Assembly: GCA_030686995.1 (NCBI GenBank)
Contig: CM060706.1
Location: 141,135,505-141,199,504, forward strand
Reading direction: 5' to 3'
Source of the DNA: Artemisia argyi
Taxonomy: Eukaryota; Streptophyta; Magnoliopsida; Asterales; Asteraceae
DNA: 64,000 bases
This document shows, in pieces, positions 25,401 through 35,400 of this stretch. Below the pieces are notes generated by a model, which worked only from the letters and a program-made list of their open reading frames with translations, did no database searches and was not told where the DNA came from. Both the position numbers and the translations under genes were made by a program. The first letter of the stretch is position 1, and each line of letters begins with the position of its first letter.

Positions 25401-26250
25401 ATTATACGGGGTTGGGTTTGTTTTGTGGGATTGGGCCAAGGGTGGTGGATTGGGCTTGGAGCAGGCTTGGGGTGGTGATTGGTTTGTTTGTTTATTTAAG
25501 ATTTAAGTCCATTTGGTTGTAGATAAAAAACACAAGGACCATATTTGTAAAATCTGAAAATCAAGGGGCTGAAACTGCAACTTTCCAAAATTTATTATAA
25601 GGACCAAAATTTCCACATTTGAATAACACAAGGACCAGTGTTGCAATTTTCCAAAATTAGAAATCCCAAGGACCTTTTTTGTCAATTTTCAAACTTCAGG
25701 GACTAAACCTGTAATTTTCCTCAAACTTTCCACCCAAGGACTAAAATTGTTATTTGTGATTTCCCAAGGACCCAAAATGATTTTTCTTTCAAAAATATCC
25801 CACCAGGGATCAATTCTGCCAAAATTTGAAACTCTAGGGACTAAACTTGTAATTTTCCAAAACTTTTGAGATTTTTCACCAAATGACTAAATATGTCAAC
25901 TTATGATTTCAAAAGGACCTTTGGTGATTTTTCTTTTAAAATATGTGCTCAGGGACTATTTTTGTCAATTTTTGAAAGTTGGGGGACTGAAACTGCCAAT
26001 TTTACAAACTTTGTACGTTTTTAATCTGTTTTTACTCATTTTGCATCAGAAACATATAAAACACAATTTTGAAATATTTTCAATATTTTGATGCATTACT
26101 AAGTGTTTTTATATGTTTTGCAGTTCAAATTTGACCAAAAATGATGAGTGTTTGAGCACTCATCAACAACATCTTTCAAAAATTATGAAAGAAAATATTA
26201 TTTGCTCAAGGTAATTTTCCGGGCATTGGTGATCACACTCCATAAGTGAT
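22480..26250. repeat. Decayed AT-rich repeat region, probably non-coding retroelement remains
   Basis: The motif at 22512-22566 (agtatagtgttttcc..gggtcgtta.gtcccgacgaggtgtga) recurs at about 51642-51684, with nearby 'agtcaac' blocks. That indicates a dispersed repeat family. The rest is AT-rich with no conserved coding frame. It has a ~15-base G-run (about 25312-25326) and a degenerate array of 'gggactaaacttgtaatttt' units at about 25510-26000. The family is unknown; a large non-autonomous LTR element is one possibility. Confidence 0.45.
25510..26010. repeat. Degenerate tandem array of 'aagggactaaa-tgcaattttcc' units
   Basis: About ten diverged units alternate 'aaggaccaaaatt' or 'agggactaaact' with 'gtaattttcc' or 'caattttcaaa', at irregular 50-60-base spacing. 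No coding frame persists through the array. Confidence 0.65.
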
Positions 26251-27980
26251 TAAGTGCCTTAACTATGTGTGTAATTTCTGTTCCTAGGGAACTTACAATG
26301 CCCTTAGGATTCACCATTTATTTAGCTTAAAAGACTAATAGTTGTAACATGTAGGAACGTGTGTGTGTGAAGTTTCTCGCATTAAATATCAAATGGATAC
26401 ATAGATAGTAGTGTATCATCTATACGGGACATTTATAAATTGGTTTAATCTTTTCGTGAATATAACCAACATCTGGAAAAACTTTTACTCCATGTAGAGG
26501 CTTGTTCATATTAGTTTATCGTGTTCTTTATAGTCTTATCAAATCTTCATTCAAAAACTTTAATTATATAGATTATTTCGTTTATTTTTTGAATTTTTTG
26601 TTGTAGACACTGAGCTAATGCTGCACTTTGTCAGGCCGGTTGCACTGCTTTCTTAGTAAGTCAGTAAGTAAGCTTTATTTGACCCATTTCAGTTTTACCT
26701 ACTTAAATAGTTTAGCCCGTACTGATAAAACATAGCAGAATAGACCCATTCAGTAGTAAACACGTCAAATTCTACACTACTTCATGGACGATTTAATTCT
26801 TTATCAGTTCGTTTTTTTTCTTCGTGTGATTTGAGATAGTATGATTTTGAGCTTTATTCGATTCATCATGAGTTAATGTGCTTTATGATGTTTTGATTCA
26901 TCATAAGTTGGAACAATTCATTACTTTTGTTGAATCAGATCTTTTGACGAGTCTTTCATTTTTTTAATCATTGTGCTTTATTTATGTAGGATGTCAAAAC
27001 CTTGTAAATACATGTACTGGTGGACGCATACCTAAATTGGAACGTGGTGTTGATCTTAAGCTTGTTCTCATCACTCGCCACCACCGGTTTGTTCTTGCCC
27101 TCTTGATTCAAACTTATATATGTAGTTGCTCATTTGAACACTATGAGTTTACGTAATCGATTTAAACCAACCAGGCCATTGGATGATGAGTAGGATTGTT
27201 GTAGTAATATAAGAAACTTTAGTCAGAAGTTAAACTTTTATGTTATATTAAAATTCCCAAAGATTTTGGCACTGGGTTGCTAGCTTCATGATTTCTAGCA
27301 GAACGTGTTAGTTTGGTTAATTCAAAAAATGATCATCCATGTATCTGTTTGTCATTCTCCAATAGACTTTTATTGAGTGAAAAACCCTCAATGCGTATAA
27401 CACATATTGCATTTGTTTTGTGTCGATGTTTAGAGTTATGAAAGATATTTTGGTAGATTCAGTGTAGTTATACAACAATGTTAGGTTCAAACTGGTGTGC
27501 GATTGTTTACAGCTGATAGAGTGTGGCATAATGATAGGGTGTCGTTATACAAATATTGCCAAAATCTCCAGAAAGCCTAATGTATCATAAAAGTTCATTA
27601 TCATTAATTTTAGGAGGTTGTTACTTTGCTAGAGTTCTAATAAACTTTCGACCAATTTCATTTCTAGCCAAGTTTCTGAATTTTTTTGCGTATTGTTGCA
27701 ATTTTTGTCATTGGTGATTTTTGCAGAATTGAAGGTACTGCCAATTGTGCATCATTTGAGAAAATTGATGAAGTGATCAACCAGTTAATTGAATACAAAA
27801 GCTTAATAGTTACTTGAAGTATTTTGTTATACTCAAGACTAAATGCTACGAGTATGATTTTTAGTCTCAATTTGGATGTATTTTGATGTGTTGTTTGTAT
27901 TCGCATATATGCTAATTGACTTATTGTGTATGCAATATAATTAGCGTTGATATATATAATGTTTAGAATTTGGATATATA
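26251..27980. other. Intergenic DNA around a possible gene remnant
   Basis: AT-rich. Apart from two exon-like pieces on the plus strand (26991-27083 and 27727-27817) no coding segment is convincing. The last bases lead into a short Helitron. Confidence 0.4.
26991..27817 (+). pseudogene. Possible gene remnant: two exon-like segments in compatible phase
   Basis: Segment A (about 26991-27083) follows 'tttatgtag' and ends before 'gtttgttc'. It encodes CQNLVNTCTGGRIPKLERG and then VDLKLVLITRHH. Segment B (about 27727-27817) follows 'tgatttttgcag'. It encodes IEGTANCASFEKIDEVINQL and ends IEYKSLIVT-stop. The split codon (CG|A) joins them in frame. The phase agreement and polypyrimidine acceptors favour a true 3' gene end. 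I see no convincing upstream exons and recognise no family, so it may be a truncated duplicate or a captured fragment. Confidence 0.35.
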
Positions 27981-28379
27981 TCTTTACTACATAAAAAAGA
28001 AAAATGGTCAAACTTGAATTCTATAATTCTTGAATTGTTGAAAAATGTGTAAGGAAAGTATTGAATGTTTAATGCAATTAATGCAATATATGAAATGTTA
28101 GAATTTTTCCAAAATGTTGAATGGGTAATATACAAAACCAATTTTCGGGTCTAACCGGGTTTCGAAAATATAAAAACTGGCTTTATTTGACCCGTTTTTT
28201 CGATAGGAATCAGTTCAACCGGCGGAACCGGCCGGGTCAAACCGAGTTTCAAAACATTATGTTTAATCCTCAAATCCTCAAACTTTTATTAATTTTTGTT
28301 TATAAACTATAAACTTTTTTTATCGCTACAACTATCTGCCGCTATAAAATTCCGTTGCTATGCACGGATACTCGTCTAG
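27981..28379 (+). mobile_element. Non-autonomous Helitron (399 bp)
   Basis: It starts TCTTTACTACATAAAAAAG after an A and ends 'ctatgcacggatactcgtCTAG' before a T. It shares its 3' third with the Helitron at 6476-7181 ('tttcaaaacattatgtttaat', 'tcaaacttttatta', 'gctataaaat', 'tatgcacgg.tactcgtctagt'). It is therefore a shorter family member with one copy of the central 'accgggtttc' block. Confidence 0.82.
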
Positions 28380-29584
28380 TTAACCATAAAAGCTCAACAT
28401 AAATATTATAGTAGAAATCAATTTTTTTATGCATGCTAAAAATAAGTTTTACGGTATCAATGGTTACAAAAATGCATAAAAATACTATTGCATAGAATAA
28501 ACAATTTTTGTTGGATCCTAATAAGCATCATCATATAATAAAGCAGTAAAACATTTATTAAAATTGATCCAACATGTACAATTTGAGATATTTTTAAGGC
28601 TAAAACAGGAGTATATAGCAACTTATTGTGTTTTAAGGCGATTGGATATTGCATACAAGTTATTCATTCATCTCTACTATCTGAGTTCCTTTTTGTTCAT
28701 TTATCTTGAATGATCATATGACGTGTTCTTATTAGAAGTTGCCACCACTACTTATGTATATAATAATTGTGTGTTTATATAGGTTTTTATTTTTATTATT
28801 ATTATTTTTTTATATACATATACATATGAACTTTGTTCTATTTATATCGTAAACATGTTACGCTATGACGCACTTAATATTAAAAATATGTAACATAAGC
28901 AATTCATTAAATTACATTCAGATTACGTTGAACAATTAAAGGTAACACCTTTTTATTCTTATAAAACAACGGGGCATTACACTATTACAGTGTGTAGGTG
29001 AGGAAGAAGAGGCTTATTTATTTATTTATTTATTTTAGCTAATAATTTTTATAAAAAAAAAGGGATGAGTTGGTTCAAAGCCAAGAAGATTATATCACAC
29101 GTGATGGTATGTGTGCGAGATTTTTTTTCTTTTTATATAAATAATATTTTTAGTTTTATTTAATAAATTAAAGTATTTTGATGTACTAATAAAAATAAAT
29201 TTTGTTTAAATAATTGGAAAAGAAAAAAAAAATGGTCTAAAAAAGGTAGTGTTATGGAGTGTTATAATAAGAAGTGATTTTTGAATAATAAATATTTTGG
29301 TGTTGAAGTTGTGTGACACTGAAGTGAAGCAATTCTTTGGTTTCATGATCTTACGATACCTAGCCCTCTAAGCTATCAAGGTACACAATCCCAAACACCA
29401 CGTGGTCATAACTTGTCATCAAAATACAATTTAACTCGCAACTTAAATTTCGGATAATAATACGAGAGAAGAGAATGTAGCTTATTTTTGTATTTATAAG
29501 CTTATATTATTTTTGCTTATCTGTTATTAATTTGTCTCAAAATTATAGTACTTATTTCTATTTTGAGATGTTTTATAATAATAG
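28380..29584. other. Intergenic AT-rich DNA
   Basis: No gene seen. It contains a short ATT/TTTTTA-rich tract near 28785-28815. A 'tacctagccctctaagct' block near 29350 matches, in inverse, a block near 19600. Confidence 0.5.
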
Positions 29585-31615
29585 TTTTATTTATTATTAT
29601 TATTATTATCATTATTATTGTTATTATTATAAACGTCACCTTTCATTAAAAACACAGAGATTAAATGAAGTTGGAGGAGAGTCTAGACACAATCTGAGCT
29701 CCCACTCCCTTTTGAATACAGAAACTAACTCGGTGAAAAATAAAAACACCACTCCTGGTATTATTAGAGTGGCTGCTGGCAATAGAACTGATGCGAGAAA
29801 GTGTATTCAAAGCTTCCACCTCAAGTTCCCCAAACGTAGAAAAAGCAAAAGGGACGAACTTGTATCCATTGTCTTCACACTTGGACGCATACTTCCTCCT
29901 TTTCTTTTCCACGACATTACTCAAGGCTACCCCGGGGGCCCATGACGTCACACCAGTTCCAGCAAACGGAGAGACCCCCATCACATCCAGGCATGCATCC
30001 TTACCCTGGATCAAGTTGAATATTAGCACATCTGCAGGACGTAGTTCTCTCCCTTCCTCCGAAAGAAACCCCATTGGAGCCTCCTTGCGCACCATGATCC
30101 CTGCCTTAGAGCATACATCAACCAGGATATCACGCACCAGATTATGCCTGAACTTAACACCTACCTCACTAGAACAGTGGACCGCGTGATCCCCCCATTG
30201 GTCCATGCGGTGTACGTTGCAACTCGGGCACAGGCTGCCTTCAGAGAACATAGGGATCGTGAGCCTGTAGCATAACACGGACCGAAATTGGCGATGATTC
30301 ATCTTCTGTCCCAAACCGTCGATAGGGATGGTGAAAAGAAAATCCTGCGCGTGTGGGGCGCGAATGCCACTAAGGATAGCCACATGTCTTGGGCTTAGCG
30401 AGTACTTGGAAACAAGGTCTTTCTCAATAACACCGAAATAACACTTTGCCAAGGTTTTCATCATATGGGGGGCAGAAGCGCCCCCGGTGACAGTGAGTAA
30501 GTCGGTGTTACAAGTAGCGTTAAATATATCCAAGGCATACTGGAATGAAGGGCCATGTGTAACAATCCCCGTATTGGTAAGTATCTTATCCTGTAAGCCG
30601 CTCGTTTGCATCCGAGAAGCGAGATAAGCATATTGGATGATATCCCCCGCTGACAGAATACCCAGACCGCCAAGCTTTATTGGAAGAGTGGCAAGCCGCC
30701 ACTGCCAATCACCAAACCCCGGCCCTGAGGCAGTCACAATCTTCTCCAAAGAGGCACATAACGTCCGATCGAACTGAGCTTGGGCCTCTGATAGGTACAA
30801 TGGGGAGCATGTTCTTAAAGCATAAGATAATTTCGAAACTCCTGCACAATTACGTAACAAGAGAAGCTCACATTGTGGATCATCGAGTTTATTAATTGCC
30901 TCGATTAAATGTATGGTTTTGGAGACCCTTTTGGCAGCCAAATCCCGACAGAAACCTTCGTCCAAACTAACAGACCCACCCAAAAGTTTGACACCATTGA
31001 GCGGACGGGCGATATTTATAGGGAACACGCCATCCAATCTGCTTCTAGGGTCCTCGACAGGCCAGAAAAGTTCGGTCTTGTCAACATTTAAAAACAAACC
31101 ACGAGCGGGCCCCTCCGTCCTGATGATGTCAAGTGCCTTGGCGACCATGAGGGTATCTCCAACAATAGTACCATCGTCGAGATACCAAGCCTGAAGAGTA
31201 AGCTCACAAGACTGATTGATAGCATGAATCAAAGGGTGCAGAGCTAAGGCAAACAACAAAGGGCCCAACGGATCACCTTGTTGGACACCCTGACATGATC
31301 GAAGGATAGAGTCCTCATAATAGAGTCTGGCTGGGCGCGCGTAACAAAACTCAACCCATGGGGCAATAGAAGGGCATCGCCTCCTAGCTTCCTGAAGTAA
31401 GACATTCCTATCGACAAGATTGAAGGCATTCGTAAAATCCACTAAAAGCATGGAGAGTCCAACTTCCTGACCCTTAGACTCAACAAGCCTATTTACAGAG
31501 TGCAGGACAGCCTCGCACCCCCCAGGGACTCCAACCCCAAATTGAAAATCCTGCAAGTAAGAGTTAATGGAATTACCAACCGACGAGGAGGCAACTTTTG
31601 ACACAATCAAAAGAT
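29585..31615 (-). mobile_element. 5'-truncated non-LTR retrotransposon with RT and C-terminal endonuclease-like region
   Basis: The element lies on the minus strand. Coding sequence begins abruptly at about 31615 inside the RT fingers, which is 5' truncation as expected from incomplete target-primed reverse transcription. It ends with a stop at 29661, a ~25-base 3' UTR ('ttaatgaaaggtgacgttt') and an (AAT/ATA)n tail, seen on + as (TTA)n at 29585-29632. A microsatellite-like tail instead of poly(A) fits some LINE clades. A ~24-bp tandem 'atagttt.ataagtgaatat' lies at the truncated end (about 31612-31658). No clear target duplication was found. Confidence 0.8.
29661..31610 (-). CDS. Reverse transcriptase with zinc knuckle and restriction-like endonuclease-type C-terminus (partial)
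   Basis: 649 codons without a stop; the true N-terminus is missing and the frame starts at a TTG codon. RT blocks: VDFTNAFNLVDR (~57-68, catalytic Asp ~58), GVQQGDPLGPLLFAL (~108-122) and YLDDG (~143-147, catalytic DD). After the thumb come conserved segments RAPHAQDFLFTIPIDGLGQ (~417-435) and a CCHC set C461-x2-C464-x10-H475-x3-C479. Then RPAD (~524-527) and LDVMG (Asp ~542) follow, arranged like the zinc finger plus R/KPD-x11-14-D core of restriction-like endonucleases in R2-type LINEs. The C-terminus GVGAQIVSRL is intact. I recall close relatives in many plant genomes, annotated only as 'reverse transcriptase domain'. Clade assignment is inference. It is not a pararetrovirus or LTR-type RT. 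Confidence 0.85.
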   Translation of the reverse strand: MIVSKVASSSVGNSINSYLQDFQFGVGVPGGCEAVLHSVNRLVESKGQEVGLSMLLVDFTNAFNLVDRNVLLQEARRRCPSIAPWVEFCYARPARLYYEDSILRSCQGVQQGDPLGPLLFALALHPLIHAINQSCELTLQAWYLDDGTIVGDTLMVAKALDIIRTEGPARGLFLNVDKTELFWPVEDPRSRLDGVFPINIARPLNGVKLLGGSVSLDEGFCRDLAAKRVSKTIHLIEAINKLDDPQCELLLLRNCAGVSKLSYALRTCSPLYLSEAQAQFDRTLCASLEKIVTASGPGFGDWQWRLATLPIKLGGLGILSAGDIIQYAYLASRMQTSGLQDKILTNTGIVTHGPSFQYALDIFNATCNTDLLTVTGGASAPHMMKTLAKCYFGVIEKDLVSKYSLSPRHVAILSGIRAPHAQDFLFTIPIDGLGQKMNHRQFRSVLCYRLTIPMFSEGSLCPSCNVHRMDQWGDHAVHCSSEVGVKFRHNLVRDILVDVCSKAGIMVRKEAPMGFLSEEGRELRPADVLIFNLIQGKDACLDVMGVSPFAGTGVTSWAPGVALSNVVEKKRRKYASKCEDNGYKFVPFAFSTFGELEVEALNTLSRISSIASSHSNNTRSGVFIFHRVSFCIQKGVGAQIVSRLSSNFI

Positions 31616-32467
31616 AGTTTGATAAGTGAATATAAGATAGTTTAATAAGTGAATATAATATTTAATTGATTTAAGAATACCTTTTAAAAATGTGTATTTT
31701 TTGTTTAGAAACAATAATTTTAAAACGGAAAAGTATAACTTTTACAATTTAGCTTATTTTGAAATTTATGACTTATATAAAGGGTATGTTTGGCACTAAT
31801 AGGAGTTGGAACGGATTGCTGGAGCGGGTTGTCGGAGTTTGTTGCTGGAGCATTTTTTTACATGCTCTTTCAACTAGATTCTATTTAGTAACTTATTTTT
31901 TTTTATATGCTACTTCAAGCTATATCAGTCAAATGAGATTTATTTTTAATGGTAGCTTAAAAAAAAAAAAAAAAAAAATTAAGCTCATGCTATGATATAA
32001 TCACAAAAATTTCAGAATAAATACCCGAAGTCACCATTCCATGAGAAACTTATATAATCACAAAAATTTCAGAATAAATACGAAAAAATCAACCCAAAAA
32101 ATAAGATAAAAACATAAACGGAAACTATATCTAAACCAAAAAAAGTAAACTCAACTCAAAATTCCCGGGTCTAACACTCTCATCACCGGCGGCATTGTAA
32201 TGTCTCCTACAAGGCTACAACAGACTAGCGATAACAGTGCCGTTTAATCCCTGTTTTCCCGGAAACGGTTAGAACCATAAAAAAAAGTTTGTTAGGGGCA
32301 TTTTCGTAATATAAACAAAACTCACCACAAATAGTTTAGTTTATTACAGAAACTATTCTATCGTCTAGGGTTTATATTAGGTAATTTTATTCACTATTTG
32401 TGCATATCGTTTAGTAATTTGTTGAATAACTGTTGTTTTGATTGTAAACGATTTTGTGTACGTAGTG
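31616..32467 (+). promoter_or_regulatory. Upstream region and 5' leader of the PAG1/Furry gene
   Basis: It contains a fragment of a 'gtttggcac..ggagc' type MITE (about 31786-31860) and an A-tract (about 31960-31979). The presumed promoter and leader follow. The segment 'tattag|gtaatttta' at about 32380 and 'acgtag|tgATG' at 32465 could be a 5' UTR intron ending two bases before the start codon. No clear TATA box. Confidence 0.4.
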
Positions 32468-35400
32468 ATGGCGAGTGGTTCCAAGCTTATCGTAGATGTG
32501 TTGCTACAACGGTTTATTCCACTTGCTAGACGTCGAATTGAAATGACGCAGTTACATGTAAGGATTGTTCACTTTTCGTTGTTGTTTAATGCTTAGTTTA
32601 GTAAATTAGAAGGCGATTTACTAATATGTTACATGTATGTTTGGTGTATTAATTGTGCATATAGTTGTTACATGCATACATTGATGATAGCATTAAATGA
32701 ATGAGGTTTTTTCTATTTGAGCGAGTCTTTGACTCAGATGTGCGCAGTAGTTTAACTAGTGAGGTTTGAACGGATGCTTGACCACTAGAAAGCCTTGGTG
32801 GCTATATATATAGCTATAACTACATGAAGCATTAATGTATATTGTAACATGGAATGTCCCTGCAATAGTAGTCTAATGGTTGGGGACATGCAATATTAAG
32901 GTGGAGGCCATGGATTGAAATCCTGGCCCCGTGTCCCTTTAATAATTGTATTACGCGATTAACCCCTCCCGCGTGGGACCGGTTGGTTGGGGCCACTGTT
33001 GCATAATCTTGATGGGTTATGGGTCGCGGATCAACGGGTTAGTTTAGTCATGGTTAAGTGGGTCACGGGTCAGTGGTGTTACCAGTTCATGGGTCAATTA
33101 CTACTACATTTATGAGCAGCGGCGGACCTTTTAAGGGGCAGGGGAGGGTCCCGGCCCCTCAAATGTTGCGGCAACTAGTGTAAATAACTAAATATTATAC
33201 TGTAGGTTTTAGGGGTAATTTAGTTAAGTTTACAAACAAATCTCCGATTTGGCCCTCCCAAAATAAATTCGGCCCCACCAAAATAAGTGTTCAAGTTCCG
33301 CCACTGTTTATGAGTAGTAGTTTAATAGCCATGAATAGAAGTAATGGTTGCAATAAGTTTCCTACTTTCGGTTATGTTTTAGCTGTTTAGTTTAGCATAA
33401 ATAGATTAATGTAGGCTAGAATGCATCAGTTTCTTCCTCATTGAATTAATATACCTATGGGAAAATACCAGAAATCAGTGTGTAAATTTCATTTGCTGTT
33501 TTGATTGGTGTTTGCCGGTGTGAGTTCGGGCTCGAGGGAGGGACTGATTACCAACAGCCACCAGAGGTTCAGTTACCCTTTAATGTATAACATGGAAATA
33601 TTAGCTAATGGTCTGATTGGATGCATGCATGCTGTTTCTTATATTCAAAGTTGTTACTAGTATTTTGTCTCTTATTGAAGTTGGTATTTACTCAAATTAT
33701 ATATGGGCGAACTACAGGATGGACAATTTGTTAGGCCATCAGATTCAGCCTATGACCAAGTGCTGGACTCGTTGGCTTTGGTGGCTCGACACATGCCTGT
33801 TCCTCTTCTTGAAGGACTTCTTCGTTGGAGAGACACGTGGGTTATTTTATCTGTTTAAGTATATTTATATATGTGGGACTCTAAAGCATGTTATCTTTAT
33901 CAGCATGTATGACTGGGCCTGAATTTCATTGCAGGAAATTAAAGCAAGCTTTAGACAATGACTTAAGTTAATTAAAACAACGTTTAGACACTTAATCTGC
34001 TAAAACAAGCCCAACATTGTATATCATGTTTCATGAACGGAGTCCATTGTATCACTGCCATTATGAATGTTTTCTGTCGTAAAAAGTATTAAAATGTTAT
34101 TTTCTGGTTTCTTTTGCAGCGAATCCCCAAAAGGCGCAAATGATGCATCTACCTTCCAAAAAAAGGTTTGCTTGTCTTCATGATTTGTAAGGTCGTCTGT
34201 ATACATTTTTAAAAATGCAATTATAGAATGATGTCATTGAAGTGAATGATGCTTTCTTAGTTTAGCATCTGAATATTGAATTAAAAAAAAGAGATTATAT
34301 TCTTCATTATTGGTATTTTGTATGACCTGCACTTTTACTGAGTTATAAGATGATGTGGATGAGGCTCTCACAACATTGGATTTCAGAAAATTGTGATGTA
34401 TGTGCGTGGTCATAACACATACTTTTTAAGTGACCAGATAAATCTTATCGGGTGCTACCTATTTGAACTTTGCTTGTTTCTGAAAAAGAAATTATATATA
34501 CTTTCTTGGATCAGCTTGCAGTTGAGTGCATCTTTTGCTTAGCTTGTATACGCTTCGTGAAGTGTTGTCCACCTGAAGGACTTAAAGGTTTGGGACTTCC
34601 ATCATTGGTTCATCTCTATACATTAATATAATATTTCCTCAGACATAATAGGCTTACTCTTATTGCAGAAAAACTCTGGATTGGACTTGAACATTTTGTA
34701 TTTGATTGGTTAATCAATGCTGACAGGTAATGCCAATTTGGCTAGAGTACATCTTTCATGAACCTCGAATGATGTAATTGTAGAAAAAGAACATAATATC
34801 TGTTTATGTTATAATCTTAAACATTGTTCTTATCTTCTGTAAAGAAAATGGCAAAATGGAAAAAGTAATAAGATTAAATTACGTTACAATTCACACAATT
34901 AATACATGACTTGTTAGCAAATGTTTTAAATTTTTTATAAAAATAGTACTCCCTCCGTCCCATATTAAGTGTCCATAACCAAAATGCACAAAGTTTTAGG
35001 CGTACTAAATTAGTACAATTGATTGTTAACTAAATGACAATCATACACTCAATTAATATAAAAGCAGAAAGTTTTAGGTGTAATAAATTATTACAATTAA
35101 TATAAAGTCAAATGACAAAATTGGAAATTTAATTGTCAAGATTCCATCATTTATTGTAATGGACACTTAATATGGGACAATAAAAAATACAATTGTGGAC
35201 ACTTAATATGGGACGGAGTGAGTAATTAAATTAACAGGTGAACTATTCACGTTTCTTGCTTAAATTAACAGGTGAACTATTCACGTTTCTTGCCCATATA
35301 TATATACCATATCACCACTTTTCATTTCATCACAACCATCACCTCTCTCTAAAAAAAATTTATGCAATGAGGATGATACAAGTGAAGAAGGGAAACTGTC

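Noticed and set aside
26800..27200. Single 61-codon frame (26971-27156) as a stand-alone small gene
   Set aside because: The upstream Met lies in what looks like intron sequence and the frame continues past a good donor site; better explained as one exon of a remnant.
6476..28379. Regularly spaced GC-rich repeats suggestive of a CRISPR array or unknown system
   Set aside because: Copies belong to Helitron-internal modules, spacing is irregular, and the genome is eukaryotic with spliced genes.
30461..31429. Several short frames on both strands within the RT gene
   Set aside because: Shadows of the 649-codon RT frame, which has all conserved motifs.
29661..31610. RT frame as an endogenous pararetrovirus or LTR-element polymerase
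   Set aside because: YLDD context, lack of RNase H/protease/movement protein, the AAT tail and 5' truncation all point to a non-LTR element.
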